Source: Polynucleobacter sp. MWH-UH25E (lineage in GTDB: Bacteria > Pseudomonadota > Gammaproteobacteria > Burkholderiales > Burkholderiaceae). Taken from it: 64,000 nucleotides of DNA. How positions within the stretch are numbered: position 1 is the stretch's first letter; the number at the start of each line of letters is the position of its first letter. The stretch covers positions 1,488,001 to 1,552,000 of the forward strand of contig NZ_CP061286.1 of NCBI RefSeq assembly GCF_018687095.1. Direction: 5' to 3'. Under the pieces are notes generated by a model that was not told where the DNA came from, did not search any database, and saw only the letters and a list, made by a program, of their open reading frames with translations. The position numbers and the translations under genes were made by a program. Of this stretch, positions 8,931 to 16,928 are shown piece after piece.

Positions 8931-8975
8931 AACCGCTAAATTTGGCTACTGAAGTTGTCAGGTTTAGCGGTTTTT
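8931..8975 (+). terminator. Intrinsic terminator after lon
   Basis: A 10-bp perfect stem (AACCGCTAAA with TTTAGCGGTT) with a 22-nt loop runs into a T tract ending at 8975. It lies 22 nt after the lon stop codon and before tRNA-Val. Confidence 0.75.
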
Positions 8976-9021
8976 ATCAAGAATTCTGCGCTTGGGTTAC
9001 AATCTCACCTGTAATGTTTTG

Positions 9022-9097
9022 GGGCGCTTAGCTCAGTTGGTAGAGCGTCTGCCTTACACGCAGAATGTCGGGAGTTCGAGCCTCTCAGCGCCCACCA
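9022..9097 (+). tRNA. tRNA-Val (anticodon UAC)
   Basis: A 76-nt tRNA with acceptor stem GGGCGCT/AGCGCCC, discriminator A and encoded CCA. The anticodon loop CTTACAC sits between TCTGC and GCAGA, giving anticodon UAC. Confidence 0.97.
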
Positions 9098-9205
9098 AAA
9101 ATTACCTCGAAAGCCTGTTCTTGGCTTTACCCTCTGAATCTCCATAGCCTAGTAAACTCTTAAAGTTGCACGCTTAATTGCTTAACTTTATTGGCCAGAA
9201 TATTC

Positions 9206-10669
9206 ATGTTTGATACCGTTCGAAAACACCAAAAAATACTTCAATTGGTTCTGATGCTGTTTATCGTTCCATCATTTGTGATGTTCGGGATTTCCAGTTA
9301 TTCCAGTTTTATGGATAAGGAAACTGACTTGGTCAAGGTCAGCGGCAAGCCAATTACCGCTCAAGAAGTCGATAACGCGGCCAAGCGTCAAGCGGAAAGA
9401 GTTGGTGGTAATTTGCAAATTGCGCAAAGTCTGCAATTTCGTCAAGCCATATTAAATGAGTTGTTACAACAACGTATTCTTGGGTTCGCTGTACAAAATT
9501 TACGTTTACAAGTTGGTAAAGAAGCATTGATTAAAAGTTTGCAGGGCATTCCACAAATTCGCGCTTTGTATCGTCAGGATGGCAGCTTTGATGATGCGCG
9601 TTTTAAGCAGTTACTTGCTAGTAATGGTTTAAATGAAGAGCAGTTCTATGCAAGCCAAGCATTTGATTTAAAAATTAACCAATTAGTTAACTCTGTTGCG
9701 CGCACCGAGATCGGTACCCCAAAATTATCCGAAGTGATTTCTACGCTTTATGAAACTGAACGTCAGGTGCAATCACTATCCTTTAATGCAAAAGATTATT
9801 TAAGTAAGGTGAATCCATCGCAAGAGGAGCTTCAGGCCTTCTATGACGCGAATAGTAAATTATTTGAAAACCCTGAATACGTCGATGTTGAATACATCGT
9901 ACTTAAAGCCGATCCTAAAGAAGATGCCAAAGTGTTTAGCGAGAAGGCCGATCAATTCGCTAATATGACTTACGACCAGTCTGATAGTTTGAAGCCAGCC
10001 GCTGATAAGTTGAAATTGACTGTTCAAAGCCAAAAGGGGATGACTCGATCTGGTCCCACCGGTGTATCGAAAGATCACCCCCTGGCCAATCCTAAAGTGG
10101 TTCAGTCTCTGTTTGGTGACGAAGCGATAAAAAATAAACGTAACACTGAGGCCGTTCAAACTTCACCAGGAGTTTTTGTATCCGCTCGAGTCGTTACTTT
10201 TCATCCAGCACAAATCCTTCCATTTAAAGATGTTGCAAGTGAAGTGAAACGACAAGTAAGTCAGCGTGCTGCTGAAAAGCTTGCAGTGGCTGCAGCTGCT
10301 GAGAAATTTTCAGCACTGGAAAAGGATCCTAAAAATGCTTCTGGTTTTGCTCCCCCTGTATGGGTATCTCGAAACAAGCCCACTAATTTGGTAGGCCCAG
10401 CTTTAGATGATGTGATGTCGATTAACCCAGATAGATTCCCAGCCGTAGTTTCGGTAAGCAATCCTGGGGTTGGCGCGACACTGTACCGTGTTGATCAAAT
10501 TCGTCAACCAACCGGGGTGGATGCTAAGGTTCATAAGGCCCAGGCTCAGCAAATACAGGCGCTTGCAGCTCAGTCTGAGTTTGCTGGCTTCATGGCTTAC
10601 TGGCGTGATGCTGCTAGCGTAAAAGTTATTAATCCACTTAAACCACTATCCAGCGGTTCTGGCAGTTAA
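9206..10669 (+). CDS. PpiD-like membrane-anchored periplasmic chaperone (SurA N-terminal domain) lacking a recognisable parvulin core
   Basis: PpiD proteins are inner-membrane-anchored chaperones that help newly secreted proteins fold. The N-terminus (FDTVRKHQKILQ, then a hydrophobic helix at about residues 14-32) matches the single anchor of PpiD, followed by the SurA/PpiD chaperone module (VSGKPITAQEVDNA, LLQQRILGFAVQ). The product has 487 residues against 623 in E. coli. The parvulin motifs (HILV, GGDLGW, FGWHI) are not found between residues 210 and 330, where the isomerase domain would be expected, so it may be a chaperone without isomerase activity. A TTG at 9191 would add five residues; the ATG at 9206 starts at the usual family position. 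Confidence is high for the family, moderate for the missing domain. Confidence 0.88.
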   Translation: MFDTVRKHQKILQLVLMLFIVPSFVMFGISSYSSFMDKETDLVKVSGKPITAQEVDNAAKRQAERVGGNLQIAQSLQFRQAILNELLQQRILGFAVQNLRLQVGKEALIKSLQGIPQIRALYRQDGSFDDARFKQLLASNGLNEEQFYASQAFDLKINQLVNSVARTEIGTPKLSEVISTLYETERQVQSLSFNAKDYLSKVNPSQEELQAFYDANSKLFENPEYVDVEYIVLKADPKEDAKVFSEKADQFANMTYDQSDSLKPAADKLKLTVQSQKGMTRSGPTGVSKDHPLANPKVVQSLFGDEAIKNKRNTEAVQTSPGVFVSARVVTFHPAQILPFKDVASEVKRQVSQRAAEKLAVAAAAEKFSALEKDPKNASGFAPPVWVSRNKPTNLVGPALDDVMSINPDRFPAVVSVSNPGVGATLYRVDQIRQPTGVDAKVHKAQAQQIQALAAQSEFAGFMAYWRDAASVKVINPLKPLSSGSGS

Positions 10670-10671
10670 TT

Positions 10672-10701
10672 TCGATATTATTTATTAGGAAATAATATCG
10701 A
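10672..10701. terminator. Bidirectional terminator hairpin with perfect 12-bp stem
   Basis: TCGATATTATTT and AAATAATATCGA form a perfect 12-bp stem around a 6-nt loop (ATTAGG). It lies between the convergent ppiD-like and esterase genes and includes the esterase stop codon (10678-10680). The stem is AT-rich, so it is a weaker classical terminator than a GC-rich one. Confidence 0.6.
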
Positions 10702-11337
10702 TTGATATGGGGCCATAGCGCCCCATACGTTTTTGAAGAGAATGGATTGGGCTGCAACATTTGGATGAATGTTATCCGCCTGAAATAAATCCTTATGCTG
10801 AGCTACGCCCTCTAAAAAGAATGGCAGAAGTTGAATACCTTCTTGTGATGCAAGCATTGGATATAAATCCTTAAATTGTTTGGTGTATTGCTGTCCATAG
10901 TTTGGTGGTATCTGCATGCCAAATAGCAGCACCTTTGCTCCAGACCGTTTAGACAGCTGAATCATTTTTTGTAGGTTCTCTTTAGTCTGTTCAATCGTTA
11001 AGCCCCGTAATGCATCATTTGCGCCTAATTCCAAAAACACAATTCCAGGTTTTTTAGACTCTAAGAGGGCGGGGAGTCTTGTTAGTCCGCCAGAGCTGGT
11101 TTCCCCGCTGATACTGGCATTAAATACAGACAATTTACTTCCTTGCTTATGCAATTCTTGTTCTAGCAGTTTTACCCAACCGCTCCCACGCGGTAAGCCA
11201 TATTCAGCAGAAAGGCTGTCCCCCAGGACCAAGATCACAGGATTAGCGCTCACCCAAGAGCTGAATGTAAATAACAGGCAAAATAGACCAATTAAAGTAT
11301 ATTTTTCAAACAGTTTGGCTATACGTTTTTGATGCAT
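10678..11337 (-). CDS. tesA: TesA-like GDSL esterase / lysophospholipase, exported
   Basis: The product is a periplasmic SGNH-fold hydrolase, related to E. coli TesA (thioesterase I / protease I / lysophospholipase L1). The 219 residues start with a charged N-terminus and hydrophobic signal segment ending near ALA-type SAN, then block I GDSLSAEYG (nucleophile Ser), block III GANDALRG and block V DNIHPN (catalytic Asp and His). Start is the only plausible ATG (11337). It is divergent from the YbbA-like ATPase with only 2 nt between the start codons, the same neighbour relation as tesA-ybbA in E. coli. Natural substrate is not known from sequence. Confidence 0.9.
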   Translation of the reverse strand: MHQKRIAKLFEKYTLIGLFCLLFTFSSWVSANPVILVLGDSLSAEYGLPRGSGWVKLLEQELHKQGSKLSVFNASISGETSSGGLTRLPALLESKKPGIVFLELGANDALRGLTIEQTKENLQKMIQLSKRSGAKVLLFGMQIPPNYGQQYTKQFKDLYPMLASQEGIQLLPFFLEGVAQHKDLFQADNIHPNVAAQSILFKNVWGAMAPYQSILFPNK

Positions 11338-11339
11338 AT

Positions 11340-12014
11340 ATGACTATTTCTGCAAAGGCCCTTATCGCTAATCATCTTGATAAAGAGGTTTCATCAAGTG
11401 ATGGTATTTTGACTATTTTGCACGACATTAGCTTTGCTATAGATCATGGAGAGAGCGTCGCCATTACTGGAGCGTCAGGCTCTGGAAAGAGCACATTACT
11501 CGGTCTTATGGCTGGATTGGATCTTCCTAGTTCCGGATATGTCTCCTTAATGGGGCAAAACCTTGGTGAATTAGATGAGGACGGAAGGGCGAAATTACGT
11601 GGGGAGCACATTGGATTTGTGTTTCAGTCATTCCAGTTACTTTCTCATTTGACAGCCCTTGAGAATGTTGCCTTGCCAGCTCAAATGCAAGGTCATCCAA
11701 ATGGACTCAGTGAGGCTATGGCATGCTTAGAGAAGGTGGGTCTTCAAGGTCGTTTTAATCATTTTCCGAAAACGCTATCTGGGGGAGAGCAGCAGCGAGT
11801 AGCGCTGGCACGAGCCTTTATTACTAAACCTAAAATCCTCTTTGCGGATGAGCCCACAGGAAGTCTGGATGAAGCCAGTGGTAATCGGGTCATTGACTTG
11901 CTTTTTGACCTAAATGAGGCCAACCAATCCACCCTGATATTGGTTACCCATGACCCAGCCTTGGCTGGTAGGTGTCAACGCCAAATCCACCTCCGGGGCG
12001 GTCGTTTGGCGTAG
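11340..12014 (+). CDS. ybbA: YbbA-like ABC transporter ATP-binding protein (LolD/MacB type)
   Basis: A 224-residue ATPase with Walker A GASGSGKST, signature LSGGEQQR and Walker B ILFADEPTGSLD, the last being typical of the LolD/MacB/YbbA group that drives lipoprotein or efflux-type transporters rather than importers. In E. coli ybbA is followed by the large permease ybbP and is divergent from tesA. Here the divergent esterase is kept, but no permease follows; purL starts 21 nt later. Its membrane partner must be encoded elsewhere, or be lost. The start ATG lies 2 nt from the divergent start, so its promoter must lie within the esterase coding region if this start is right. Confidence 0.9.
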   Translation: MTISAKALIANHLDKEVSSSDGILTILHDISFAIDHGESVAITGASGSGKSTLLGLMAGLDLPSSGYVSLMGQNLGELDEDGRAKLRGEHIGFVFQSFQLLSHLTALENVALPAQMQGHPNGLSEAMACLEKVGLQGRFNHFPKTLSGGEQQRVALARAFITKPKILFADEPTGSLDEASGNRVIDLLFDLNEANQSTLILVTHDPALAGRCQRQIHLRGGRLA

Positions 12015-12023
12015 GTAAAACCT

Positions 12024-12029
12024 TATAAT
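12024..12029 (+). promoter_or_regulatory. -10 element of purL, 6 nt from the start codon
   Basis: A perfect TATAAT ends 6 nt before the purL ATG at 12036, which places the expected transcription start on the ATG itself. No clear -35 box was found at 16-18 nt upstream. A weak AGGA lies within the 6-nt gap but is too close to act as a normal ribosome site. Confidence 0.5.
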
Positions 12030-12035
12030 CTAGGA

Positions 12036-15000
12036 ATGTCTTTTTTCCACTTTTTGCCCGGCGCAACTGCGCTTTCCGCCTTCCGCCAACAACGCCTATT
12101 GGCCTCCTTGAAATCTCAGGGAGTAGATCTTGACTCAATTGAGGCGCAATTTTTACACTTTATCTGGTCCGAAGAAAAGGTTGATCAAGATAAGGAACAA
12201 GTTCTTCAGAATCTTTTGACTTATGGTCAGCCTTTTGTTTCTCAATTGTCTGCTGGGAAATCATGGTTTGGAAAAGGTTCAGGCAATATTCAGGGTGCAA
12301 TTGTTGTTCCTCGATTTGGCACCGTTTCACCATGGGCTAGTAAGGCGACAGATATTACTCGGCAATGTGGTTTAGATGTTTTGAGAATTGAGCGTGGCGT
12401 TCAGTTCTCATGGAAATCAAAAAAGCCTTTAAATTCTGAGCAACACCAGCTTGTCTTGGCGACAATTCATGATCGGATGACGGAGTCAGTGATTGATTCC
12501 GTTGAATCGGCCAATCAGCTGTATCAAACATTAGATGATCGCCCATTGGCGCGTGTACCAGTATTGACAGAGGGTAAATCGGCTCTAGACAAAGCAAACC
12601 AAGAGCTTGGTTTGGCCTTGTCTGATGATGAAATTACCTACCTTGCGGATAATTTTGCGCGACTCAATCGCAATCCCAGTGATGTAGAGCTAATGATGTT
12701 TGCTCAAGCTAATAGTGAACATTGCCGCCATAAAATTTTTAATTCCAGCTGGACGATTGATGGCCAAGAGCAAGATAAATCATTGTTCGCCATGATTCGC
12801 AATACTCATCAGCTTCAGCCTGAAGGTACGATTGTTGCGTATTCAGATAACTCAGCGATTATGGCTGGATGTGAAGCAGAGACATGGGCTCCACAAGGTA
12901 ATGAACATCGTTATGTAAAAGACACTCGTCTAGTTCACACCTTGATGAAGGTAGAGACGCATAATCATCCAACTGCAATTGCCCCTTTTCCTGGTGCATC
13001 AACTGGTGCCGGTGGCGAGATTCGAGATGAGGGTGCCACTGGAATTGGCGGGCGCCCTAAAGCTGGATTAACTGGTTTCTCTGTCTCTAATCTCAATATT
13101 CCCGGAACTAATCTTCCATGGGAGGAGGAGCAATACGGAAAACCTGAACGTATTGCAACACCCCTGCAAATTATGACTGAGGGACCTCTGGGGGGAGCTG
13201 CATTTAATAATGAGTTTGGGCGACCAATTCTAGGTGGCTATTTCAGAGTATTCGAGCAGACACTTGGCGGCTTACGACGTGGTTACCATAAGCCCATCAT
13301 GATTGCTGGCGGTATCGGCAGTATTGATTCAATTCATACACATAAAAAAGAAATTCAGTCTGGCCATTTGTTGATTCAGCTGGGTGGCCCTGGAATGCGA
13401 ATTGGTATGGGTGGAGCAACTGGTAGTTCTGTATCTACTGGCACGAACACTGCGGATCTAGATTTTGATTCTGTACAGCGCGGCAATCCAGAAATGGAGC
13501 GTCGTGCTCAAGAGGTGATTAACGCTTGCCGTGCCTTGGGTGATCAAAACCCAATTGTTTCAATTCATGACGTTGGTGCTGGTGGTTTATCAAATGCCTT
13601 CCCTGAATTGGCTGATGGCGCAGGGTTGGGTGCTCAATTTAAGTTGCGCAGCGTGCCGCTTGAGGAAAGCGGCATGAGTCCTGCTGAGATCTGGTGTAAC
13701 GAGTCCCAAGAACGTTATGTATTGGCTATTGAAGATAAAGACCTAGATCTATTCAAATCCTTCTGTGAGCGGGAGCGTTGCCCGTTTGCGGTTGTAGGCG
13801 AAGCAACTCAAGAACGCCAATTGCGATTACTTGATTCGAAGCAGCCCGCGGGATCCGACGATGCCTTGCCGATTGACATGCCAATGGAGGTCTTATTAGG
13901 TAAGCCACCACGCATGCATCGCGATGTAAAGCGTGAGCACCAATCTTTTGCAGAGTTGAATGTAACTGATGTGGATTTGGCTCAGTCTATTGCTTGGGTG
14001 CTACAACAACCAACAGTTGCCAGTAAATCATTTCTCATTACGATTGGTGATCGCACAGTTGGTGGTTTAAATGCGCGTGATCAGTTTGTCGGTCCGTGGC
14101 AGGTTCCTGTGGCAGATTGCGCCGTCACTATGATGGATTACAAAGGATATCGCGGTGAAGCGATGTCCATGGGTGAGCGTACTCCGGTGGCGGTAATTGA
14201 TGCACCTGCGGCTGCTCGTATGGCAGTTGGTGAGGCTATAACGAATTTATTAGCTGCCGATATTAATCGACTTGAAGATGTAAAGCTTTCTGCAAACTGG
14301 ATGGCGGCTTGTGGTGCGCCCGGTGAAGACGCAAAGCTTTATGACTCTGTTAAAGCAGTTGGAATGGAACTTTGTCCTGCCCTTGGAATCTCAATCCCTG
14401 TGGGTAAAGATTCCCTGTCCATGGCTACAGAGTGGAAAGAGGGTGGTCAAGCCAAGAAGGTAGTTGCTCCAGTTTCTTTGATCATTTCTGCATTCGCATC
14501 GGTACACGACGTTCGCAAAACTGCAACCCCATTGCTTAAGTTTAATAATTCAGACGGCTCGCCCCTGGAAACTGAATTGATCTTGATTGATTTGGGTCGC
14601 GGTAAAAATCGCATGGCAGGCAGTATCTTGTCGCAGGTATTAAATCAGTCAGGCAAGACTGCTCCAGACCTTGACCATCCAGAAGATCTCAAGAATCTTG
14701 CCGCCGCCATTATTGAGCTTCGCAAAGACAATCAATTACTCGCTTACCATGATCGTTCTGATGGTGGTTTACTAGCGTGTATTGCTGAGATGGCTTTTGG
14801 ATCTCATGCAGGCATATCAATAAACGTCGACATGATTGCAGTTGATGCTGGTCAAGAACCAGATCACGGCGATGCCAAGAATTGGGCGCAACAAGTTTCT
14901 GGTCGTCGTCACGAGCAAACTATGCGCGCATTATTTAATGAAGAGCTTGGCGCGGTAATTCAGGTTCGCAGAGTCGATCGAGATGCTGTATTTGCTACAT

Positions 15001-16073
15001 TGCGTAAGCTTGGTCTAAGTGCGTTTAGTCATGTCATTGGCAAGCCTAATACAAATGGCCGTATAGAAATCTGGCGTGATGCAAAGAGTATATTTGCTGA
15101 ACCACGTGAGGTATTGCAAAAGATGTGGACTAATACGAGCTATCAAATTGCTCGTATGCGTGACAACCCAGACTGCGCTGATTCAGAGTTTGCGCTATTA
15201 GACAACCTAGCTGACCCTGGCATGTCGCCTAAATTGACGTTCGATATTGCTGATGACGTATCTGCGCCATTTATCAATAAAAACGCTAGACCTAAAGTGG
15301 CAATTTTGCGTGAGCAGGGTGTGAACTCACACGTCGAAATGGCTTATGCCATGAACTGGGCTGGTTTTGATAGCTATGACGTGCATATGTCGGATCTCCT
15401 GAGGGGCAAGGCTAAGCTAGATGATTTCAGGGGTTTAATCGCCTGTGGTGGATTTAGCTACGGAGACGTTCTTGGTGCGGGTGAAGGTTGGGCAAAGACT
15501 ATTTTGTTTAATCAGCAGTTGCGTAATCAATTTGAGACATTCTTCAATCGACAAGATAGTTTTGCTTTAGGTGTTTGTAATGGTTGCCAGATGATGAGTA
15601 ATCTTGCGGGAATTATTCCGGGTGCTGAAGCATGGCCTAAATTTACACGCAATCAATCAGAGCAGTATGAAGCCCGCTTAGTAATGGCTGAGGTATTGGC
15701 TTCTCCATCGATCTTTACTCAAGGCATGGAAGGAAGTCGGCTTCCAATTGCTATCGCTCATGGCGAGGGGTTTGCTAATTTCAGTCAACAAGGAAATTTG
15801 GAGAAAATTCAAAGCCAAGGCTTATCCGCTCTACGATTTGTGGATCATTCTGGTAGGCCAACTGAGATTTACCCAATGAATCCAAATGGTTCACCTGGCG
15901 GTCTAACAGGGGTTACCACTCCTGATGGTCGTTTCACGGTAATGATGCCTCATCCAGAGCGAGTTTTCCGAGCGGCGCAAATGAGTTGGTGCCCACCTGA
16001 GTGGCTTGATTCGCCTGATGGTGCTAGCCCATGGTTACGCTTGTTCCGTAACGCTCGCGTTTGGGCAAAATAA
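12036..16073 (+). CDS. purL: Phosphoribosylformylglycinamidine synthase (FGAM synthase), large single-chain form
   Basis: PurL makes FGAM from FGAR, ATP and glutamine in purine biosynthesis. The 1345-residue product is the fused form found in beta- and gammaproteobacteria: an N-terminal PurS-like domain, a linker, two ADP-binding/catalytic repeats (HNHPTAIAPFPGASTGAGGE motif in the first) and a C-terminal class I glutaminase with nucleophile Cys in LGVCNGCQMM and His/Glu in PHPERVFR. The ATG at 12036 is directly after a TATAAT box. A spermidine-synthase-like gene starts 11 nt after the stop, so the two are probably cotranscribed. Confidence 0.98.
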   Translation: MSFFHFLPGATALSAFRQQRLLASLKSQGVDLDSIEAQFLHFIWSEEKVDQDKEQVLQNLLTYGQPFVSQLSAGKSWFGKGSGNIQGAIVVPRFGTVSPWASKATDITRQCGLDVLRIERGVQFSWKSKKPLNSEQHQLVLATIHDRMTESVIDSVESANQLYQTLDDRPLARVPVLTEGKSALDKANQELGLALSDDEITYLADNFARLNRNPSDVELMMFAQANSEHCRHKIFNSSWTIDGQEQDKSLFAMIRNTHQLQPEGTIVAYSDNSAIMAGCEAETWAPQGNEHRYVKDTRLVHTLMKVETHNHPTAIAPFPGASTGAGGEIRDEGATGIGGRPKAGLTGFSVSNLNIPGTNLPWEEEQYGKPERIATPLQIMTEGPLGGAAFNNEFGRPILGGYFRVFEQTLGGLRRGYHKPIMIAGGIGSIDSIHTHKKEIQSGHLLIQLGGPGMRIGMGGATGSSVSTGTNTADLDFDSVQRGNPEMERRAQEVINACRALGDQNPIVSIHDVGAGGLSNAFPELADGAGLGAQFKLRSVPLEESGMSPAEIWCNESQERYVLAIEDKDLDLFKSFCERERCPFAVVGEATQERQLRLLDSKQPAGSDDALPIDMPMEVLLGKPPRMHRDVKREHQSFAELNVTDVDLAQSIAWVLQQPTVASKSFLITIGDRTVGGLNARDQFVGPWQVPVADCAVTMMDYKGYRGEAMSMGERTPVAVIDAPAAARMAVGEAITNLLAADINRLEDVKLSANWMAACGAPGEDAKLYDSVKAVGMELCPALGISIPVGKDSLSMATEWKEGGQAKKVVAPVSLIISAFASVHDVRKTATPLLKFNNSDGSPLETELILIDLGRGKNRMAGSILSQVLNQSGKTAPDLDHPEDLKNLAAAIIELRKDNQLLAYHDRSDGGLLACIAEMAFGSHAGISINVDMIAVDAGQEPDHGDAKNWAQQVSGRRHEQTMRALFNEELGAVIQVRRVDRDAVFATLRKLGLSAFSHVIGKPNTNGRIEIWRDAKSIFAEPREVLQKMWTNTSYQIARMRDNPDCADSEFALLDNLADPGMSPKLTFDIADDVSAPFINKNARPKVAILREQGVNSHVEMAYAMNWAGFDSYDVHMSDLLRGKAKLDDFRGLIACGGFSYGDVLGAGEGWAKTILFNQQLRNQFETFFNRQDSFALGVCNGCQMMSNLAGIIPGAEAWPKFTRNQSEQYEARLVMAEVLASPSIFTQGMEGSRLPIAIAHGEGFANFSQQGNLEKIQSQGLSALRFVDHSGRPTEIYPMNPNGSPGGLTGVTTPDGRFTVMMPHPERVFRAAQMSWCPPEWLDSPDGASPWLRLFRNARVWAK

Positions 16074-16084
16074 ACTTGCTAGCG

Positions 16085-16840
16085 ATGGAACCAGTAACTT
16101 TCTCCGAAAGCGGGGGAATTCGCTATTTGCACTTTGGTACAGATTTGATCCAGGGTGCAATGCGCATTCGTGACCCTGACGAAATTTATCTCGAGTACAA
16201 CCAGCAGATGATGGCCTGGCTACTGTTTCTTGAAACAAAGCCGGGAATGAGGGTTGCTCAACTAGGCCTTGGAACAGGTGCTTTGACTAAGTTTCAGTAT
16301 CGTCATTGCCCTGCAGTTAAAACTACGGTGGTGGAGTTAAATCCAGCAGTTATTGTGTCTGCGCGCTCCATGTTTTCTACCCCTAATGATGATCGTAGGT
16401 TAGAAACCCTACAAACTGACGCGAAAGCATTTGTTCAATCGAGTCGCTATAAGAATCAGTTCGATGCCGTACAAGTAGATTTGTACGATGCTATATGTGA
16501 TGGACCAGCTGCTAGCTCGCTTGAATTCTACAAGGGCTGCTTCAACATTCTCAAAAGTCCAGGCGTAATGACAGTGAATCTGTTTTCACGTCATAAAAGC
16601 TTCGACATCAACCTCAAGAATATTTGCGAGGCTTTTGATAATCGCGTTTTATTGTTTCCAGAATCACATGATTGCAACGTTGTAGCAATGGCGTTCAAAG
16701 GCCCCAAATTAGACGTTGAGTGGAAAGATGTTGGAAAACGTGCCAAATTGATCATGAACAAGACTGGGCTTCCAACAAATACATGGGCATCGGGCCTCAG
16801 TCGCGCCAATGCCCGCCAAGAAAATAGGCTAAGCATTTAG
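16085..16840 (+). CDS. Spermidine-synthase-like protein (SpeE family)
   Basis: The 251-residue product has a Rossmann methyltransferase-like fold of the spermidine/spermine synthase family: QLGLGTGALTKF for the dcSAM/SAM-binding loop, an acidic strand end (VVELNP) and a VDLYD motif at the site of the catalytic aspartate. The short N-terminal beta domain (residues 1-60) fits the family. A TTG at 16061 overlapping purL is possible; the ATG at 16085 gives the usual N-terminus. It follows purL by 11 nt and is ended by a strong bidirectional terminator. True aminopropyl transfer is not proven; many short homologues are annotated only by fold. Confidence 0.8.
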   Translation: MEPVTFSESGGIRYLHFGTDLIQGAMRIRDPDEIYLEYNQQMMAWLLFLETKPGMRVAQLGLGTGALTKFQYRHCPAVKTTVVELNPAVIVSARSMFSTPNDDRRLETLQTDAKAFVQSSRYKNQFDAVQVDLYDAICDGPAASSLEFYKGCFNILKSPGVMTVNLFSRHKSFDINLKNICEAFDNRVLLFPESHDCNVVAMAFKGPKLDVEWKDVGKRAKLIMNKTGLPTNTWASGLSRANARQENRLSI

Positions 16841-16868
16841 ATTTGTTTTTGGTAATTAATGTCTAAAT

Positions 16869-16896
16869 AAAAAGGCGATCACTAGATCGCCTTTTT
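16869..16896. terminator. Bidirectional intrinsic terminator between the SpeE-like gene and acnB
   Basis: A 12-bp stem (AAAAAGGCGATC with GATCGCCTTTTT) with an ACTA loop lies between the two convergent genes. A and T tracts flank the GC core, so it can act on both strands. Confidence 0.88.
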
Positions 16897-16928
16897 ATTG
16901 TTAAGCCGACTATATCGGCGTAATTCCA

